This document shows, piece after piece, positions 11,701-24,520 of a stretch of 64,000 nucleotides of DNA (its first letter is position 1; the number at the start of each line of letters is the position of its first letter). Made by a program: the position numbers and the translations under genes. Under the pieces are notes generated by a model. The model saw only the letters and a list, made by a program, of their open reading frames with translations. It was not told the origin of the DNA and ran no database searches. The stretch is from Albula goreensis (Eukaryota > Chordata > Actinopteri > Albuliformes > Albulidae), in the NCBI GenBank assembly GCA_022829145.1, contig CM040751.1, forward strand, positions 4,157,364 to 4,221,363, written 5' to 3'.

Positions 11701-13735
11701 GATATATTCATTGACTAGTAGTTATTAGGAGTACATACCAACAACGGGTAATAGTACTTGTCAATCAAACTGGACTGAATCTAATTGGTCAGTTCATGAC
11801 TGCTGCTGCAGTCAGCACTCTGTCCCATTTCTGACTGTCGTTAGTTTTCCTTGCAGTAAAGCGGTTACAGATATTTCCATCTCCAAGCCCTCTGTAATGT
11901 CCATGTAACAAGATGCTTGATGCCTGAAGTTAGCATTTGGTATCTTCAAAGACTGCGTATGCATTTGTAAATTGGACAGGCTCTCAAATTTTCAATGGGC
12001 AAGCATCTTGTATAATCAGTGTCTCTGTTTTTCAGTGTTTCTAAACAGCAAATACTTTCTCAGCATGATTTGTCATAATTACATACGCAGTGAGGCTGGA
12101 GTGCAGAGTGCTTATCATGCTAGAATATGGAATATGGCTCAGCTCTGTATCTCACAACAAAATACCCTCAAGTTCATAAATGCTGAGTCACCATCACAAA
12201 TCAGTTACTACACATACATATTTTTAAAAATAAATGAGTACAGATTTTAATGGTGCACATTAGTGACCTCATGCTTAGATAAATATCAGCTGATGTCTTT
12301 GCAAAAAAATAAATAAATAAATGTGCTATCGCATTTATGCTAAACGATACCAATATCCTCAAAACACATTGCAGGAAAAAGAAACGGACCAGTCTGAGGG
12401 TCAGTGCTTCTGTAAATAATAACGACTGAGACACAATACTATTGATTCCAGACACTGAATACATTTTTTGTCTGATGTTCAAAAATAAGCAAGCAAATGA
12501 TCAGAAATCATGTGACCCCTGGTAATGAAGTTCTCAGAGTTTCCTCATCACTGCATCAGAATTGAAATCCATGATAGCCATTTACTTTCTGAATGAATGT
12601 GTTTGTTTTGGAAGCCAATAAATCGAGTTTCTCTGTGAACATCCCCTGGCTGAAAAGCCCTTAAGGGAGCAGGGGTTGAGCCTGGTCATAGACAAGACTG
12701 CATTCTCATTGGATGTTATCTGTGTTGGGGTGTGGTTTGGTCTTTTGCTAAACTTTATCTGTGTCCATGATGGATATCTGTATGAGGCTTGTAGCGTAAG
12801 TGCAACTGCTGCCATTCTTTTGAACCGGATCACTTTTGAAAAGACACTCACTTGATCTCCATGAGACAACATAGTAAACCAAATGTTAAACAAAAATACA
12901 GAAGGTTTCCGAATGAGTGTATAATCAGTGTAAATCCAGTGTGGATCAGTTTGGAATGGGGGTTTGGGGGTTTCCAGGACTCCCCCATAAGGCACAAGGG
13001 AGAAATATAACTTTTAAAAGGTTGGGGGTAGAGGGGGTGCATCATCTTGTTGTATGTATGTGTAGGTAAGCAGAAATTTAAACATCTTGAACATCATTTC
13101 TGACTGTATTTTATTACGTTTAACAAACACAAAGCAGTATCATGTGGCAGGAAAGAGGACAGTGCAGTAGACTCATGTTTCTTTGCTCTTACTTTCAAGG
13201 CTGAGGTTTAATCGTTGCTCAGATTAAAAAAATATATATATTTTTTTTTCAGTTATTAAGCAAGCGCTGTCCATGACCATTCCGTGGAGGGCTTGCTTTT
13301 GTTAAGCTTAACAGTGCTGCAGCAAACGAACAAAGCGATGCTTTGAAATGTAGGAATCCAATACGTCTTTTCACCCAAAGTTTTCTCTGCCAGAACCGCC
13401 AGCCTGCAATAATCTCCTTCATATTACAGGAACCTGGATGAAATATCCATTTTTAAAGACATGGATCAAACCCAGAATGAACACAAATAGGTTTCGACAG
13501 CCTGTTTTCAAAAGAAAGTAATGTTGGACCAGGCCCAAAAAATGAATAATCTTTAAATTCATTATTATCTATCTGTACCCAAAACGATTATTGAAATGCT
13601 CCTGTACTAGTTACCGTTTCTGTGACAACCATCGGGCTGGGTAATCGATGTAAGAATGGTGCTATGTGCATATGGCAGTTTTCAAATAATGATAAATAAT
13701 TGAATCGGTATTGTGTAAATATTTAAATTGCAGTC
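11701..13735. other. Spacer, nothing gene-like
   Basis: A 137-codon minus-strand ORF (12582-12995) lies here but has no recognisable domain and no coding-like composition. An A/T palindromic run occurs at about 13225-13250. No dispersed repeat was recognised. Confidence 0.4.
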
Positions 13736-13739
13736 TGAA

Positions 13740-14180
13740 CGCTGAAGTTGTAGGGGTCGGTTGCCCCTGGGAGTGTCTGGGTTTTACTGCGGTCCACTTC
13801 GTGGGGCATGGAGGGAGGAAATATGTTCCCCTGGCTCGTAGCCGGACATCCGGGAGATCCGAGCGAGAGCCAGGGAGCGTTTGTGGCTGTCCGTCAGGGC
13901 CTTGTTGCTGGGGGTTGAAGGCTTCCCTGTTGTGCCCTGGGCTTTGTTGCCTCTTGGCTGGGAACGAGGGTCTTGGGCTGAACAAAGGGCCTCTTGGCTG
14001 CGTGGTAGTTTGTGGCAGGGCCAGTGGCCACAAAGGGGCCAGACCAGGCAGGATGTGCTACAGTGCGACTGCCTCGAAACTGTGCCAGCTTGGGAATCTG
14101 TGCCGTGACGCAGCACACCCATGTCATGTGACAAGGGTCGGCCCCCTTATGAGAGGAGCACCTGTTTCCTGTTTTCATTT
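13740..14180. other. GC-rich block of unknown nature
   Basis: A sharply bounded GC-rich block between AT-rich flanks. It contains an internal near-repeat CCTCTTGGCTG (two copies about 50 bp apart), T/G-rich runs and several overlapping ORFs on both strands, up to 164 codons on the plus strand. The predicted proteins are low-complexity (Cys/Gly/Leu-rich) and unrecognised. Candidates are an old retroelement fragment, a non-coding exon or a regulatory islet. The sequence alone does not decide. Confidence 0.35.
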
Positions 14181-16182
14181 ATTTATTCTCAAACATGCCC
14201 TGTAGAATCATTGCTAAGGGGTTACTGTGATTTTCATCACTTTCATGGCAAAAGCATGCAGAGAATGTAGAGTCATACAGTATATTTTCATTTATCTTAG
14301 CACAGGGTGCACAGCATATGCCACTTGTCTATAAATGTGTAGGCTGTTAATGCCAACATAGATTTTTGTTACTTTTAAGGTATCAATTTGTTCTGCGATT
14401 TAAAGTGCAACCCAGGAACAATTGTAAAACACTGAATTAAGTAGTTCTCAGCTTTAAACCCTACCTCAGTGTGATGTGAATCATCGAAACCATTACTTAT
14501 ATCATCATTGTCTCATTACGAAATATGCTACCCTTGTTGTGAAGCTGAAGACAGTAGTTTAAGTTTTCCAGAAATAGACCTAACAGAACCTCAGCAGGTC
14601 ACTGATTACTTTCCCTCTTTCTGAATACTCCTCTTCTTGTGACCCATGAATTCCGTCTTATTTTTACTCTTTTGGGGCGAGGATAAAGTAATCTCAATTA
14701 CTCATTCTTATCGTTGGCCACTTGTGTGTTTTATTGTTATTATCTGTATTTATCGCTTTGATTATACAAATTCATCTTCATATTTTAGTCAAATTCATGC
14801 GTTAACCCATGACTGTACGTTTCTCTGTCCCATCTGCGAGCGGAAATTAGACTCCCAGTTATGAGCGCAACAGCTCAGAGTAGACTTCAGCACCTTGATG
14901 CGGCTGCATTGCGTAACAACAAGGTTGCACATGATGGACGATTAATCATGACATAATGTGGCTTTGCGACTGTATGAATGTAGTGATGTGTTTCACTGTG
15001 CTTCACTTTGCGTTGCGCTTTTGTTGTAATTGACCAGTCCTCAAGAGGCTGAGAGACACCTGCTGTTAAACATTAAATGGAAATTGGAATGATAGCCCAC
15101 CAGGATAGCATTATCAGACTGGGACAAAATGATTTAGGCTGTCCTATTAAAATAACATGTACCTAATACAAAAGCATAGACCGTCAGAACCCTTGCAGTT
15201 TACAAATACAGTGAATAACAAGCACCATTATATTCTGAGAATATGGAGAGATCCAGGTATACTCCCACAAGTTTGGCTGTGACCCAGATAGGTTTAATTA
15301 CTTTTATCTGTATTTGAATATTTTTCCGACATTATTTATTTTTAGCCTTCAAACAATCTGCATATTGTTTATTTTCTGCCATCAATATGGGGACATTGTC
15401 GAATTACATAAAGACATAGTGGATTTAATTTGATTTTATCATTGTTTTATTTGATTTTGTGTCATATGTGATGGATTATTGTAATAATAAAACATACTCA
15501 TAATTTATTTTAATAAAAACAAGTTATTAATAAAATATACTTTTGATTGTATTTACATATATAAATGTAACAAAGCAAAAGTAAGTCTAAAGTATGTCTA
15601 CTAAGCATGAATAACATAACTTTTTCATGAAAAAAGTTTTCATAAACAGCTAATAACATTTTTAAATTTTAACTGATTGTTGTGATTCTGTACCATTTAA
15701 CAGTGAACCTGAATGCTAATGCTACTTGTATATGAGATTCCTAAGCTGAGCACATCACAAAATGGCTGTCATTCTGAAACCCGACATTCCATAAGTTAAC
15801 ATTTTCTATCATTTATGATCATTAATAAATTATTACCAACCTTTGCCAACTGTAACATAAAATAGGACACAGCCACCTGTTGTGGTATTAATAACATACA
15901 TGCCGAATAGCACATAATTATGCTATAACATAATATAATAGCACATAATTATATAATATGATTATATATTATCAAAAACAGATGAATTGTCAGTTGAGGA
16001 TTTTAACATAATTCATTGAAAATTGATGGTGTTACATATTTAAAGTGACTGCGTCAATGTTTTTAGTTTGTTAAACTATTTAGTGGTAAAAAATGGCAGG
16101 GTTGTTTGTAGTACTCCCACAGATGGCTGCAAAACCACAGTGAGTGAGCTGGACTGGCAGAAGCTAGCACTTGGAGGGCATC
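14181..16182. other. AT-rich spacer
   Basis: Very AT-rich, particularly 15300-16050. A short direct repeat ATAGCACATAATTAT occurs twice at about 15907 and 15938, inside a TA-rich stretch. No gene was recognised. Confidence 0.45.
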
Positions 16183-16380
16183 TGTGTGTGTGTGTGAGAG
16201 AGAGAGAGAGCGAGAGAGAGGGAGAGAGAGAGAGGGAAAGAGAGTAAGTATGCGTGTATGTGAGACAGAAGACAGAGAGAGAGAAAAGTACCTGTGTGTG
16301 TGCATGTTTGTGTGTGAGTCTGTGAGTGTACGTGTGTGTAAGATTAAGTGTGTGTGTGTGTTTGTGTGTGTTTGTGCACG
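16183..16380. repeat. Compound (TG)n/(GA)n microsatellite
   Basis: A TG run, then about 50 bases of GA-rich repeat, then interrupted TG repeats, roughly 200 bases in total. The Ser/Leu/His-Thr repeat ORFs across it on both strands are artefacts. Confidence 0.9.
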
Positions 16381-16714
16381 GCAAACTGTATAGGGGTATT
16401 TAAGGTGATGAATCTGTGAAATGACAAACAGTAATCAGTGGTTCACCCTTGAAACAATGACATTCAATTACAGTAAAGTAACCAGGCAGGCCCTGTTACA
16501 TGATCCAGCCCGAGCTCAAATATCTGCCTCTCTGCTGTATTTAGTCCCATTCAGTTTTGAATTTCGAGGCGATTGTGTATGCGAATAAAGAGAGCTGACT
16601 GCTTTGATTGATGCTTATGGGGATGCGAGTCTTGCCTGCAGATGGAAAAGCAATTTGCAAAATCTGCAGCAAGTATCCGGTTCCACGTCTTCGGTAGAGA
16701 CGGAGAACATGTCA
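16381..16714. other. Spacer with a HOX-PBX-like core
   Basis: TGATTGATGC lies at about 16605, near the left edge of the CpG-rich islet that follows. Nothing else was recognised. Confidence 0.3.
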
Positions 16715-17050
16715 TTTATTTAGTCGGACGGGGGCACCAACCCCCGGTTCATAAATAAACTTTGCTTTAGCGTTTTTTTTCGGCTCTCCAGAGGGGGGCG
16801 ACATTGTAGGTCATCCCTCCCAGGGCGCCGGCCGCAGGGAGCTGAAGTCGTGCAGCCGGGGAGCCAGTCAAATGCCACCGATGTCGCCCCCATCGTAAAT
16901 GATGCATCGCGTAACAGCGACGCGCGAACAGACAAAGACACATCTCTTTAATGCGTTCTGCGGCATGTCCAAATCGGCGTCTGCGGAGATCCCAGACTAA
17001 ACTTGTTCTCCCCCTCGGGCTCGCTACAAATGGGCCTCCTTAGTCACCAC
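16715..17050. promoter_or_regulatory. CpG-rich islet, candidate regulatory element
   Basis: About 20 CpGs fall within 200 bases of 16725-16930 (for example CGCCGGCCGC and GACGCGCGAAC), against a CpG-poor background. A partial CTCF-like G-rich core, CCAGAGGGGGGCG, lies near 16790. Retained CpGs suggest DNA kept unmethylated in the germ line. It could be an orphan promoter or an enhancer islet. No TATA box or exon is apparent. Confidence 0.4.
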
Positions 17051-17159
17051 TGGGCAGACGGCAAGCAGAAATGCATGCTGGGTAATGAGGGTGAATTTTA
17101 ATGATGTTGCACTGTGCTAAAGTCCCCTCGTAGGACCCCCCAGGCGAAGGGAACTTAAG

Positions 17160-17600
17160 TGCGTGGGAAATGGCAGTGGTGGGGGATGAGGCTATGGTCC
17201 GTTATGTTAAGCAGTATGGACCAATAAATCTGATGGATCACGCTCCAAACCCACGCTACACTCCCAATCGGGAATTTCAAGGTGCCTAGCAACCTGCTCG
17301 CGAAGCAACAGCCTTCGCTCCCTACAGCTGCACAACAGACCTCTCCGAAGGGGGTGGTGGGGGGGTAGGGTTTGGTTTGTCACAGCTCCATCGATCAATC
17401 GCCAGCATTTAATCACATATCGCAGACCGTGTGGTCAATATGCCGTTATTGACCTTGAGAGGAGAAGTGGTCAAGCACAGGGGAAGCCTGTACACTATCG
17501 ATCATATTGAACCGATCACAGACCGTGCCGTCAGACTGCACCACACCACCAGAGAAGAAAATGGCACCGTGCGTTTAGGTTAACGCTCTGGATAATGTGT
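17160..17600. promoter_or_regulatory. Candidate regulatory element with nuclear-receptor half-site
   Basis: Non-repetitive, CpG-retaining sequence with ATCGATC cores and TGACCTTGA (17450-17458), an exact ERR/SF1-type extended half-site. CAGACCGTG occurs twice about 95 bp apart with similar surroundings (GTGGTCA and CCGTCA following), a hint of internal duplication. Confidence 0.28.
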
Positions 17601-18210
17601 GCCTAATTCTGGCTAACTCCGTTTCCAGCAATACCTACGGAAGAAACCGCAGAATTCAGTGTGACCAACACCAATGTCTTACCATTTACAGAAACAGAAA
17701 ACTCAACAAAGACAATCAACCAATAAAAATGTTACCTACCAATATTTCCAAATATAGACCGACAGACTGATATGATTATGTTCTTAGGTAACTCCCCAAT
17801 CTCATAATTCTCCTGCTCCATGCTGACCAACACATATGCAATCCTAACAAATATATTGCAATGCCTTTTGCTACACGCTACAGCACCACTCTCTTCTTTT
17901 GTAGCACAAAACAACGGCAACAAAATAAACCAAATTGAAAGTTAAGGACTGGAAAGCAATTTTTCCATTACTGTCCTCTCTCTGTGATTGAGTTATATTT
18001 TATCCTCCCAATGAAATAAATGGGTACATATTAATAAATTGGCCCTTTTTTAAACGTGCAATAAATCCATCCTTCAAAGGCAGAATGATTTAGCATGATT
18101 TATACATCTGCACTAATCTGAACCTATTCAGCTGAAATGAAATACAGAGAGAGAGAGACTAACTAGCCATAACATTTGAAATTTCCCTGCTGAAAATTCC
18201 CCCACACAGC
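17601..18210. other. Spacer, nothing recognised
   Basis: AT-rich, with short GA runs at about 18148. No gene-like signal. Confidence 0.45.
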
Positions 18211-18244
18211 ATGTATGTATGTATGTATGTGTGTGTATGTATAT
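18211..18244. repeat. (ATGT)n microsatellite
   Basis: Tetranucleotide run passing into TG/TA repeats. Confidence 0.85.
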
Positions 18245-20140
18245 CAATTGCTAGCCATGTACCCTGAGCTTGATGGATTGCTAATATTTTTCAAAATGTG
18301 GACAGCATTTTAAAAGAGCAGTTAACATCACACATATTATAGTTATATGTTTTCACTGTAACTTAAACCATTACTGTGTTTCCACCAATAAAATTATATG
18401 TAGGCAACTTCAGATGTAAGGGTAATTATATTGTTACCGCAATAGAACGGAGGTCCTCCAAACAAACAATTCACTTCTTTGTGGGGGTCATTTAGGTGTC
18501 CTTCAGTGAGCAGTGAACCCTTTGTTAACCCTGTATGTCTCAACTTTGCCACTATTGCTACGAGGAAAGTAAAGGTGCTTGTGTAAGCCATCTCTAACCC
18601 AAATGTTTCCTCACTGGTAAAAATGAAAGCCAAAGCTTCATGCTACAAGCAGCAGAATTGTAGCTCACAGCGAGCTAGTTCACTGCGGGTTGTGATGTCA
18701 ATCTTATATCTGGTTTTATTACAGCACAGTTTGGACAGCAATGGACAGCTTGCAATACCTTGGATATTGTGTTATGTATGTAAAATGATACTTCTCAAGA
18801 TACTGAAATGTGAATGTAAGGCCTGTGTAAGTCTTTTTTTGTTGAATGTGAGCATTTTGTTACCTGTGAAAATCCCATATTTCACATTAGATTATAATAC
18901 AAAATATTGCTTTTATCAAAGTATGGTTTGTTTGCCTTTGTCTTGAGAATTCTTGGAAAAACTGGTTTAAATTGAAAATGATGGTACCACTGTACAAAGT
19001 GATGTTCATTCCTGTAATTTTATCTAAATGCTGATTGCAGAGAATGAGATGTCATAACCCAGTAATGGTTTGGAAAATCAGGAGCTGTTGGCCATTAAAT
19101 TATTTATAGCAAAGTTTTTTCTTCAGCATCATGAAAACTTTTTCTTAGTTTTTTGATATGAAGATGCTCAGGATTCCACAAAATTGGTAGAAGATCATTT
19201 TCCACAAATATGAGTTTCAGAACACATTCTTACTATAATATGATATACTGTATACAATAACTAATAGAAACACAAATACATACAGCTGTCATTGTACAAT
19301 GTTGCATATGCAGTGTGCCTCTTGATTGGCTGTCCCCATTCGCAGTTACAGTATAGATAAAGAATACTTTACAGGAAGTGAAATACTGTTGCATTTTAGC
19401 ATGGGAGGGAAATATTCTGAACATGATTTTGTTTTAAATAGCATTTGCAAGTTGAAATTCTTTGGCCATTTCCGATGGGTGGGGGGTGTGGGGATCCAAT
19501 CTATTTTTGCCATACTTCATTTAGGCTATTAATTAACAGCTGATTTGTATAATAAAGAGATTTAAGACCAAACGAACCATTACACCAAGTTCGTTTAGGG
19601 AGTTTTACTTTGAATATCTAACTTCATGTGGATGAAGGAGATGCAGTATTGTATTCGTATTCGCTGACTGCTCTAATTGTCCCCAAAAAAATGCATGGCT
19701 ATCCATCAGACTTCTGCCAGCTTCGAGACTGCATGGTTTACACTTTGTCGAAGACGTGTTCAAATGGCACAATGTCTGAATTAGGTTAAGTGCCCCTGTT
19801 GGTACTTGCAGTAGAGGCACAAATACAAGCAGTCAATCAAACTGTCCCATGCATGTAAGTCTAGGCCCATTACTTCCAGAGCACTCTTCACTTATTAAAA
19901 TGATGCAATGGAAAAAAAAGAACATGCATAATGCATTTTTCCCCATCTTCTTCCCTTTAAAATTGCACTCTCTGTCTACCCGCTATGTTGGCCTTGAAAT
20001 ATTTTGTTTGATCACCAGATCAAATTGAATCTCTGCATTGACGCGAGACTAATTCTGTTCACTTGAGTACATAAAAGAAGAAGTTTGAAGCAACCAGCAG
20101 TTTTGGTGCGCACCAACACCAACCAAAAACAAAAACAAAA
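18245..20140. other. Spacer, nothing recognised
   Basis: AT-rich single-copy-looking DNA. A 107-codon ORF at 18623-18946 is unrecognised and of random composition. Confidence 0.45.
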
Positions 20141-20149
20141 AAAACCACA

Positions 20150-20300
20150 GGACTTCTGTGACATTTAATCTAACTCGGGGTAATTTATGCAAAGTAAATT
20201 AATTAATGCACTCTAATATGCTTCAATTCATTAACACGTCTTATTAATCACTTCGGATAAACGGATTAATTGGAATGTTAGTGGCATTTTAGAGTCTGGT
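20150..20300. promoter_or_regulatory. Homeodomain/POU-dense candidate regulatory element
   Basis: In about 110 bases there are many clustered homeodomain cores: TAATTTATGCAAAG (octamer-like), AAATTAATTAATGC, TTCATTAACACG, TTATTAATCAC and GGATTAATTGG. This motif density without simple repetition is typical of conserved enhancers near developmental genes. Function is inferred. Confidence 0.38.
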
Positions 20301-20469
20301 AGCTCTGGGACAGTATCCACTGCTAAAGAAGCTGATAAATGAATATTGATTTGCACTTAACACAATAACCATGCAACTGTATTAAGATAAACACCAAGGC
20401 CTGATTCAATGTATTTTCAATACATTTTACCCATAATTTTAAGAAACAATATGCATGTCATGTTTGTGT

Positions 20470-20720
20470 TTGTTACCTGCACGACACTTTGCCTGCCTTT
20501 TTATATCTTCTGACTGGCATTTACTGTATGTCATGACTATAGGAGTTTGCTTAATTTTGTTATGTAAATGCAAAAGCAGAGCCTAATGCAATTAGGTTGA
20601 ATCTGAGGCTAATTGTGTTTTATTGATTGCCTTTTCTGTGTTCAGGGATAGTATATTTTATTCTGGTTGTAGGCTAAGTCATCCAATTAGCATTTCAGTA
20701 TAATTCAGGAAGGAACACGT
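20470..20720. promoter_or_regulatory. Candidate regulatory element with paired-class P3 site
   Basis: CCTAATGCAATTAGG at 20582-20596 is an inverted repeat with a three-base spacer and contains TAAT-N3-ATTA (20584-20594), the known dimer site of paired-class homeodomains. It is followed by GCTAATTGTG, TTATTGATTG and CCAATTAGC (LIM-homeodomain-like) within about 100 bases. The block is non-repetitive. Confidence 0.42.
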
Positions 20721-22152
20721 TACATTGTCTCACTCTCTGTCTCACGGCGGGAAACACGGTGCTACAGAAAGAAAATCCTGTCTGAGGACAACTTATGCTG
20801 CATGTTTGAATCACTCTGCCTGCAGGTCAACCCCACATTCTGTGAGCTCAAACTGAACAAAGATATTTTCTGTTGAAATCGTGTTACTTCACAGCATCAG
20901 TGACATTCTGTACAGACAAAATACTGGTTGACAAGCTCGCTAGCTGGCTACATATGTCGAGTGGTCTTGCAAGTTAGCTACAAAGGTAAAAGTACCGGGC
21001 AACTGAAGAGCCAACATTTTCCTTTCAACCTTTCTGAAGGTCGTGAGACATTAGAGAGGTCATCGTATTGCTGCCATTGGTCAACAAGGTTTCTTCATAT
21101 GGATTCAAGACGATTCCTGTGGTGTGCCTTTTCATTTCAGGGGATGAATTGCACAGTTTTGATTGACTTTTCCGTGGGATTGGATGATCACTCTGCTCAC
21201 AGTACAGAGATCTGACCAACATATCAACCGTGTCTGAAAACCAACTGACCATATGACAGCCTGTCGGGAGAGCCATTCAGAAGAGCTAATCGAGCAAGAA
21301 CAAAAGTAACTCTCTTCTACAGTAAGTGAAAAGTATATAGTAGAATTTTGTCATGCAGTTACACTCCCGAACAGTAGGCGCTAGTGAATCACAAATACCA
21401 CAAATAGGAATCACAGATAATACAAAGATACAAACCTTGGTGACACACAATTATTTCATCAAATTCATTCTGCATTTTTGAAAGCAGATAGACCTCTGTA
21501 ATACTTAAAGGCCTAAACCCCTGCCAACTTGTTGAAACATAAGAAAATAAAATAAAACCCTGCATTTGCTCAGTAAGGCTACAAATGTCACATACAAAAG
21601 AAACATGTATGAGGAAACATGTTAAAGCATGTTCTAGGAATAAATTAAGAAAGACCAGCAGAAATATTCACACTTTTGACTTGGATCACTGACTAACAGC
21701 ACTGTCAAATTGCAGGATGTGATATATCATCTCAAACATGGCAAACTGACTGAATTGGCCCTTTTCATTAAGCCAAAGCTGAGGTAACTACTGGGTTCAT
21801 CTGGGCTGTTGACTATGGGCCAATGACTGTAGCTATGCTGTGTTTATAATATATCTGTACAAATTGTTTGGATTAGTGTCATACATTTTGAATGCTAATA
21901 TGTATGACACAAATACACTGTGTTCTATTGCGGTATGCTAATGTTTTGTCATAATACGATGATCACATCCAACAGGGATTCAGCTGGTAATGTCAACAAG
22001 CCACAGCGTAACATTGACAGCCAGGTTTGAGTTCATATCTGTTTCCTTGCTTCCTCTGCATGTTCTGTTTTGCTATTTTAGCACATGATACAGTCTGAAT
22101 TTGTGGACTGACCATATCCGATGTGTTTTTTTATGAATACAACATGCTCTCA
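20721..22152. other. Spacer with one short hairpin
   Basis: No gene was recognised. A perfect 11-bp hairpin, GTGTCATACAT (21876-21886) paired with 21900-21910 across a 13-base loop, is the only structure noticed. The arms are too short for a typical microRNA precursor. Confidence 0.4.
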
Positions 22153-22470
22153 GGGCAGCACGATGGCTCAGTGGTCAGTGCTATGGCCTCACAGCAAGGA
22201 GGACGGAGATCCAGGCCCTACCATGGCCAGGCCCTTTCTATGTTCTCCCCATGTTTCCATGGGTTCTCTCTGGGTTCTCCACGTTCCTCGAATGTTCCAT
22301 TGCCATGCAGGTTAACTTCTGACTACCCAATGTGTGGGGACTAAGTGTCTGATCCTGTGACCCGTCCAAAGTGTCTTCCTGCCTTTTACCCAGTGCATGC
22401 TGGGATATGCCTCAGCCCCCTGTGACCCAGCAATGGATGAAGTGGGTATAGATAAGGAAAGGATTTATGG
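22153..22470 (+). mobile_element. Near-complete copy of a fish dispersed repeat (GATGGCTCAGTGG head)
   Basis: It starts GGGCAGCACGATGGCTCAGT, continues through CCTCACAGCAAGGAGG, TTCTCCCCATGTTTCCATGG and the TGCTGGGATATGCCTCAGCC region, and ends GATGAAGTGGGTATAGATAA. This order is that of a very abundant fish short interspersed repeat with a tRNA-like head. The copy is old, and two short ORFs across it are meaningless. Its 3' part is shared with 8396-8490. Confidence 0.7.
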
Positions 22471-23015
22471 AACATGGTCTGTTGAAGGTTGTACTGTTTT
22501 TCAGCCATCTGTTTTGTCATTGCAGAAACACTGCTTTGTAAGGGCCCCTGGAGCTCCATTCCATATGAAACTGCCACCGAGAGTGTGAAAGTGGGAAAAC
22601 ACATTACGCTATATACAACACAGTGAAGCTTTTCCCCTGGTTTTTGCTTTCCTAGTGGGGGAGATAGAAACTCCTTTCCACTTTGACTCAAGGACTCTGC
22701 TTGTTGCTGCTTCTTGTCTAAAAAGTAAAAACAATCCCTTTGAAATAATTTAAGGGACCAAAGTCAAACTGGCTTGTTGCAAATGTTATTATTATTATTA
22801 TTTCCTGTGTCACTGGGCTGAGACCTGAGTCACTTTTTTATCTCATGAACTTTTGCCCCTCATGAACTTAGCAATGCTTCTAGCCCTGCCCACTGACCTC
22901 CTCCCACAGGCTCAGCAGGAAGTAGGCATGTCCTCTGATGTCACATTGCTATTTTTCACACCATAGATGCAACACAAACCACATATTGCCCAAGCTGTCA
23001 GAGGAACACAAGGTC
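22471..23015. other. Spacer with an ATT triplet run
   Basis: (ATT)n lies at about 22786-22802. Nothing else was recognised. Confidence 0.4.
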
Positions 23016-23018
23016 AAC

Positions 23019-23203
23019 ATATGTTCAGTTCAGCTGGCCAGGAGAGAGCCAATGGAGAGCAATGAGAATGATGAATTTAACCAGCTTATGCCCTGTTTTT
23101 TCCCTGGCGAGGCTGAGCCAGTTGTAGCCTCGCCAATCTGAACCTCTAGCCATATCCAGTAATGGTGCAGCTGGGACTCAAACATCCACAGCTGTGCTGA
23201 AAA
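23019..23203 (-). mobile_element. tRNA-derived SINE remnant
   Basis: Read on the minus strand, GTTTGAGTCCC (complement of 23173-23183) resembles a polymerase III B box. It is followed by a body with GGCGAGGCTACAACTGG and the self-complementary GGCTCAGCCTCGCC, a combination I associate with fish tRNA-related SINEs. The A box is not clear and the 3' end is diffuse, so this is a degraded copy. Confidence 0.45.
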
Positions 23204-23995
23204 TATGTACCTTTACAAATGTATGTCAGGAGTATTTCTGGAATCACTTTTTGATTTATTTCTTCAAAAAACACAAAAACTCCAAGGTTAGTTTTTATCC
23301 AATTTCTTTTGGATTTAGATGTTTTCCATTTTCCCGCAATCGCTTTGCTTTTGTATTTGGGGGTTATTGATAGTGTACCATGGCCACTTCTCAATGCTGT
23401 TGTATCACAGCATAGTTTCCACGATGAGCATGTACAGTGCAATCTATTTTTCAAGGATGAAACACTGACTGTTAATATCGTGTATGTATCATATGAAATT
23501 GCAATTTTTAAAGCACAGGAAAAACCTTTACAAAGATATGGGGAAAAAAATAGGTATTCTTGTCAATAAAGTTATAGTGCCTTATGTTACCATGAGGACA
23601 CTTGGTTCATGTTTCATATTTTCCTTCAGCCATATTTTTTGTTACCTTATGTTTGGTCAGCAAAACCAAATAACTAACACATAATACATCATAAGAAATC
23701 AGCATTAGGATGCCGTCTTACATTTAATACAGGTACAGTAAAGCTTTGTTTGAAAGAAACTGAATGCAAACACAGATGAGGTGTTATTTCATGCACCTAT
23801 GCATGACATATAAACATGCTAAATCGCAGATTACGGTGCAGCACGCATTTCTCCCTACGTATCCTGGAGGTAAGGGACAGGCTTGCACACCCTTCAAAAC
23901 TGCCAGCGTCAAAAAAAAAAGAGACAAAGACACAAATCATCAACTGGTTTTCCTGCAGTGATTTGAAACACAAAGGAGCGAGGGATTAATTGACT
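23204..23995. other. Spacer, nothing recognised
   Basis: AT-rich. Short ORFs of random composition only. Confidence 0.4.
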
Positions 23996-23999
23996 GTGC

Positions 24000-24520
24000 A
24001 GCTCTAGAGATCATCATTATATCCTCAGCTGCACTTTAGTCAGCGGAGGGCAGCAAGGCTTCTGTGAAGATCCCGCCGTTCATCGGTTACATCAATCAAT
24101 CAATCGTCTGATGACGAGAAATCGTCGAATCCTTGACAAGTTATCTGTGAGGTGAAACCAGCGTTCCCTGACGACCCTTTGGGGGCCGCGAGCGCCAAAC
24201 CGTAGCGCTGATGAATACGCTGCTCCCCTTGTGGAACGTAATGAACATTTGGGATTGTTCCCTGTCTCAGGCTCCATTAGAGAAGTCATTTTTATTCCGC
24301 TCGTTGCACCGGTTCCCATAGATCAGGGGTCTACTTACACAAAGCCATTGGCAAACACATAAAAACGTTTGCCGAGATCCGACACGCGTCTGTCGGCATG
24401 CGTTTAAATGCAATAAGTGATAGAGAGAACATTTTCAGCTGGTGGAATGCACTGATAAGAAAGCGTCTGCAGACAGCTTGCCTTTTGAAGAACTGGTGTT
24501 CTCGGTCTAGATTCAATCAA
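24000..24520. promoter_or_regulatory. Candidate regulatory element with PBX/HOX-like repeats
   Basis: CATCAATCAATCAATCG lies at about 24090. It is followed by CpG-retaining sequence (GGGGGCCGCGAGCGCC) and a perfect six-base-arm hairpin, CCGACA-CGCGTC-TGTCGG (24379-24396). It is non-repetitive, with a CpG level well above its flanks. Confidence 0.35.

Noticed and set aside
12582-12995. 137-codon minus-strand ORF
   Set aside because: No motif and random-looking composition; a single ORF of this length is expected by chance among 64 kb in six frames.
13711-14205. 164-codon plus-strand ORF
   Set aside because: GC-rich block open in several frames on both strands; low-complexity product; no family recognised.
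16063-16393. Ser/Leu and Arg/Glu repeat ORFs on both strands
   Set aside because: Translation of the TG/GA microsatellite.
21876-21910. Hairpin considered as microRNA precursor
   Set aside because: Arms are only 11 bp, far below the 20-plus bp of a typical precursor stem, and the loop is plain.
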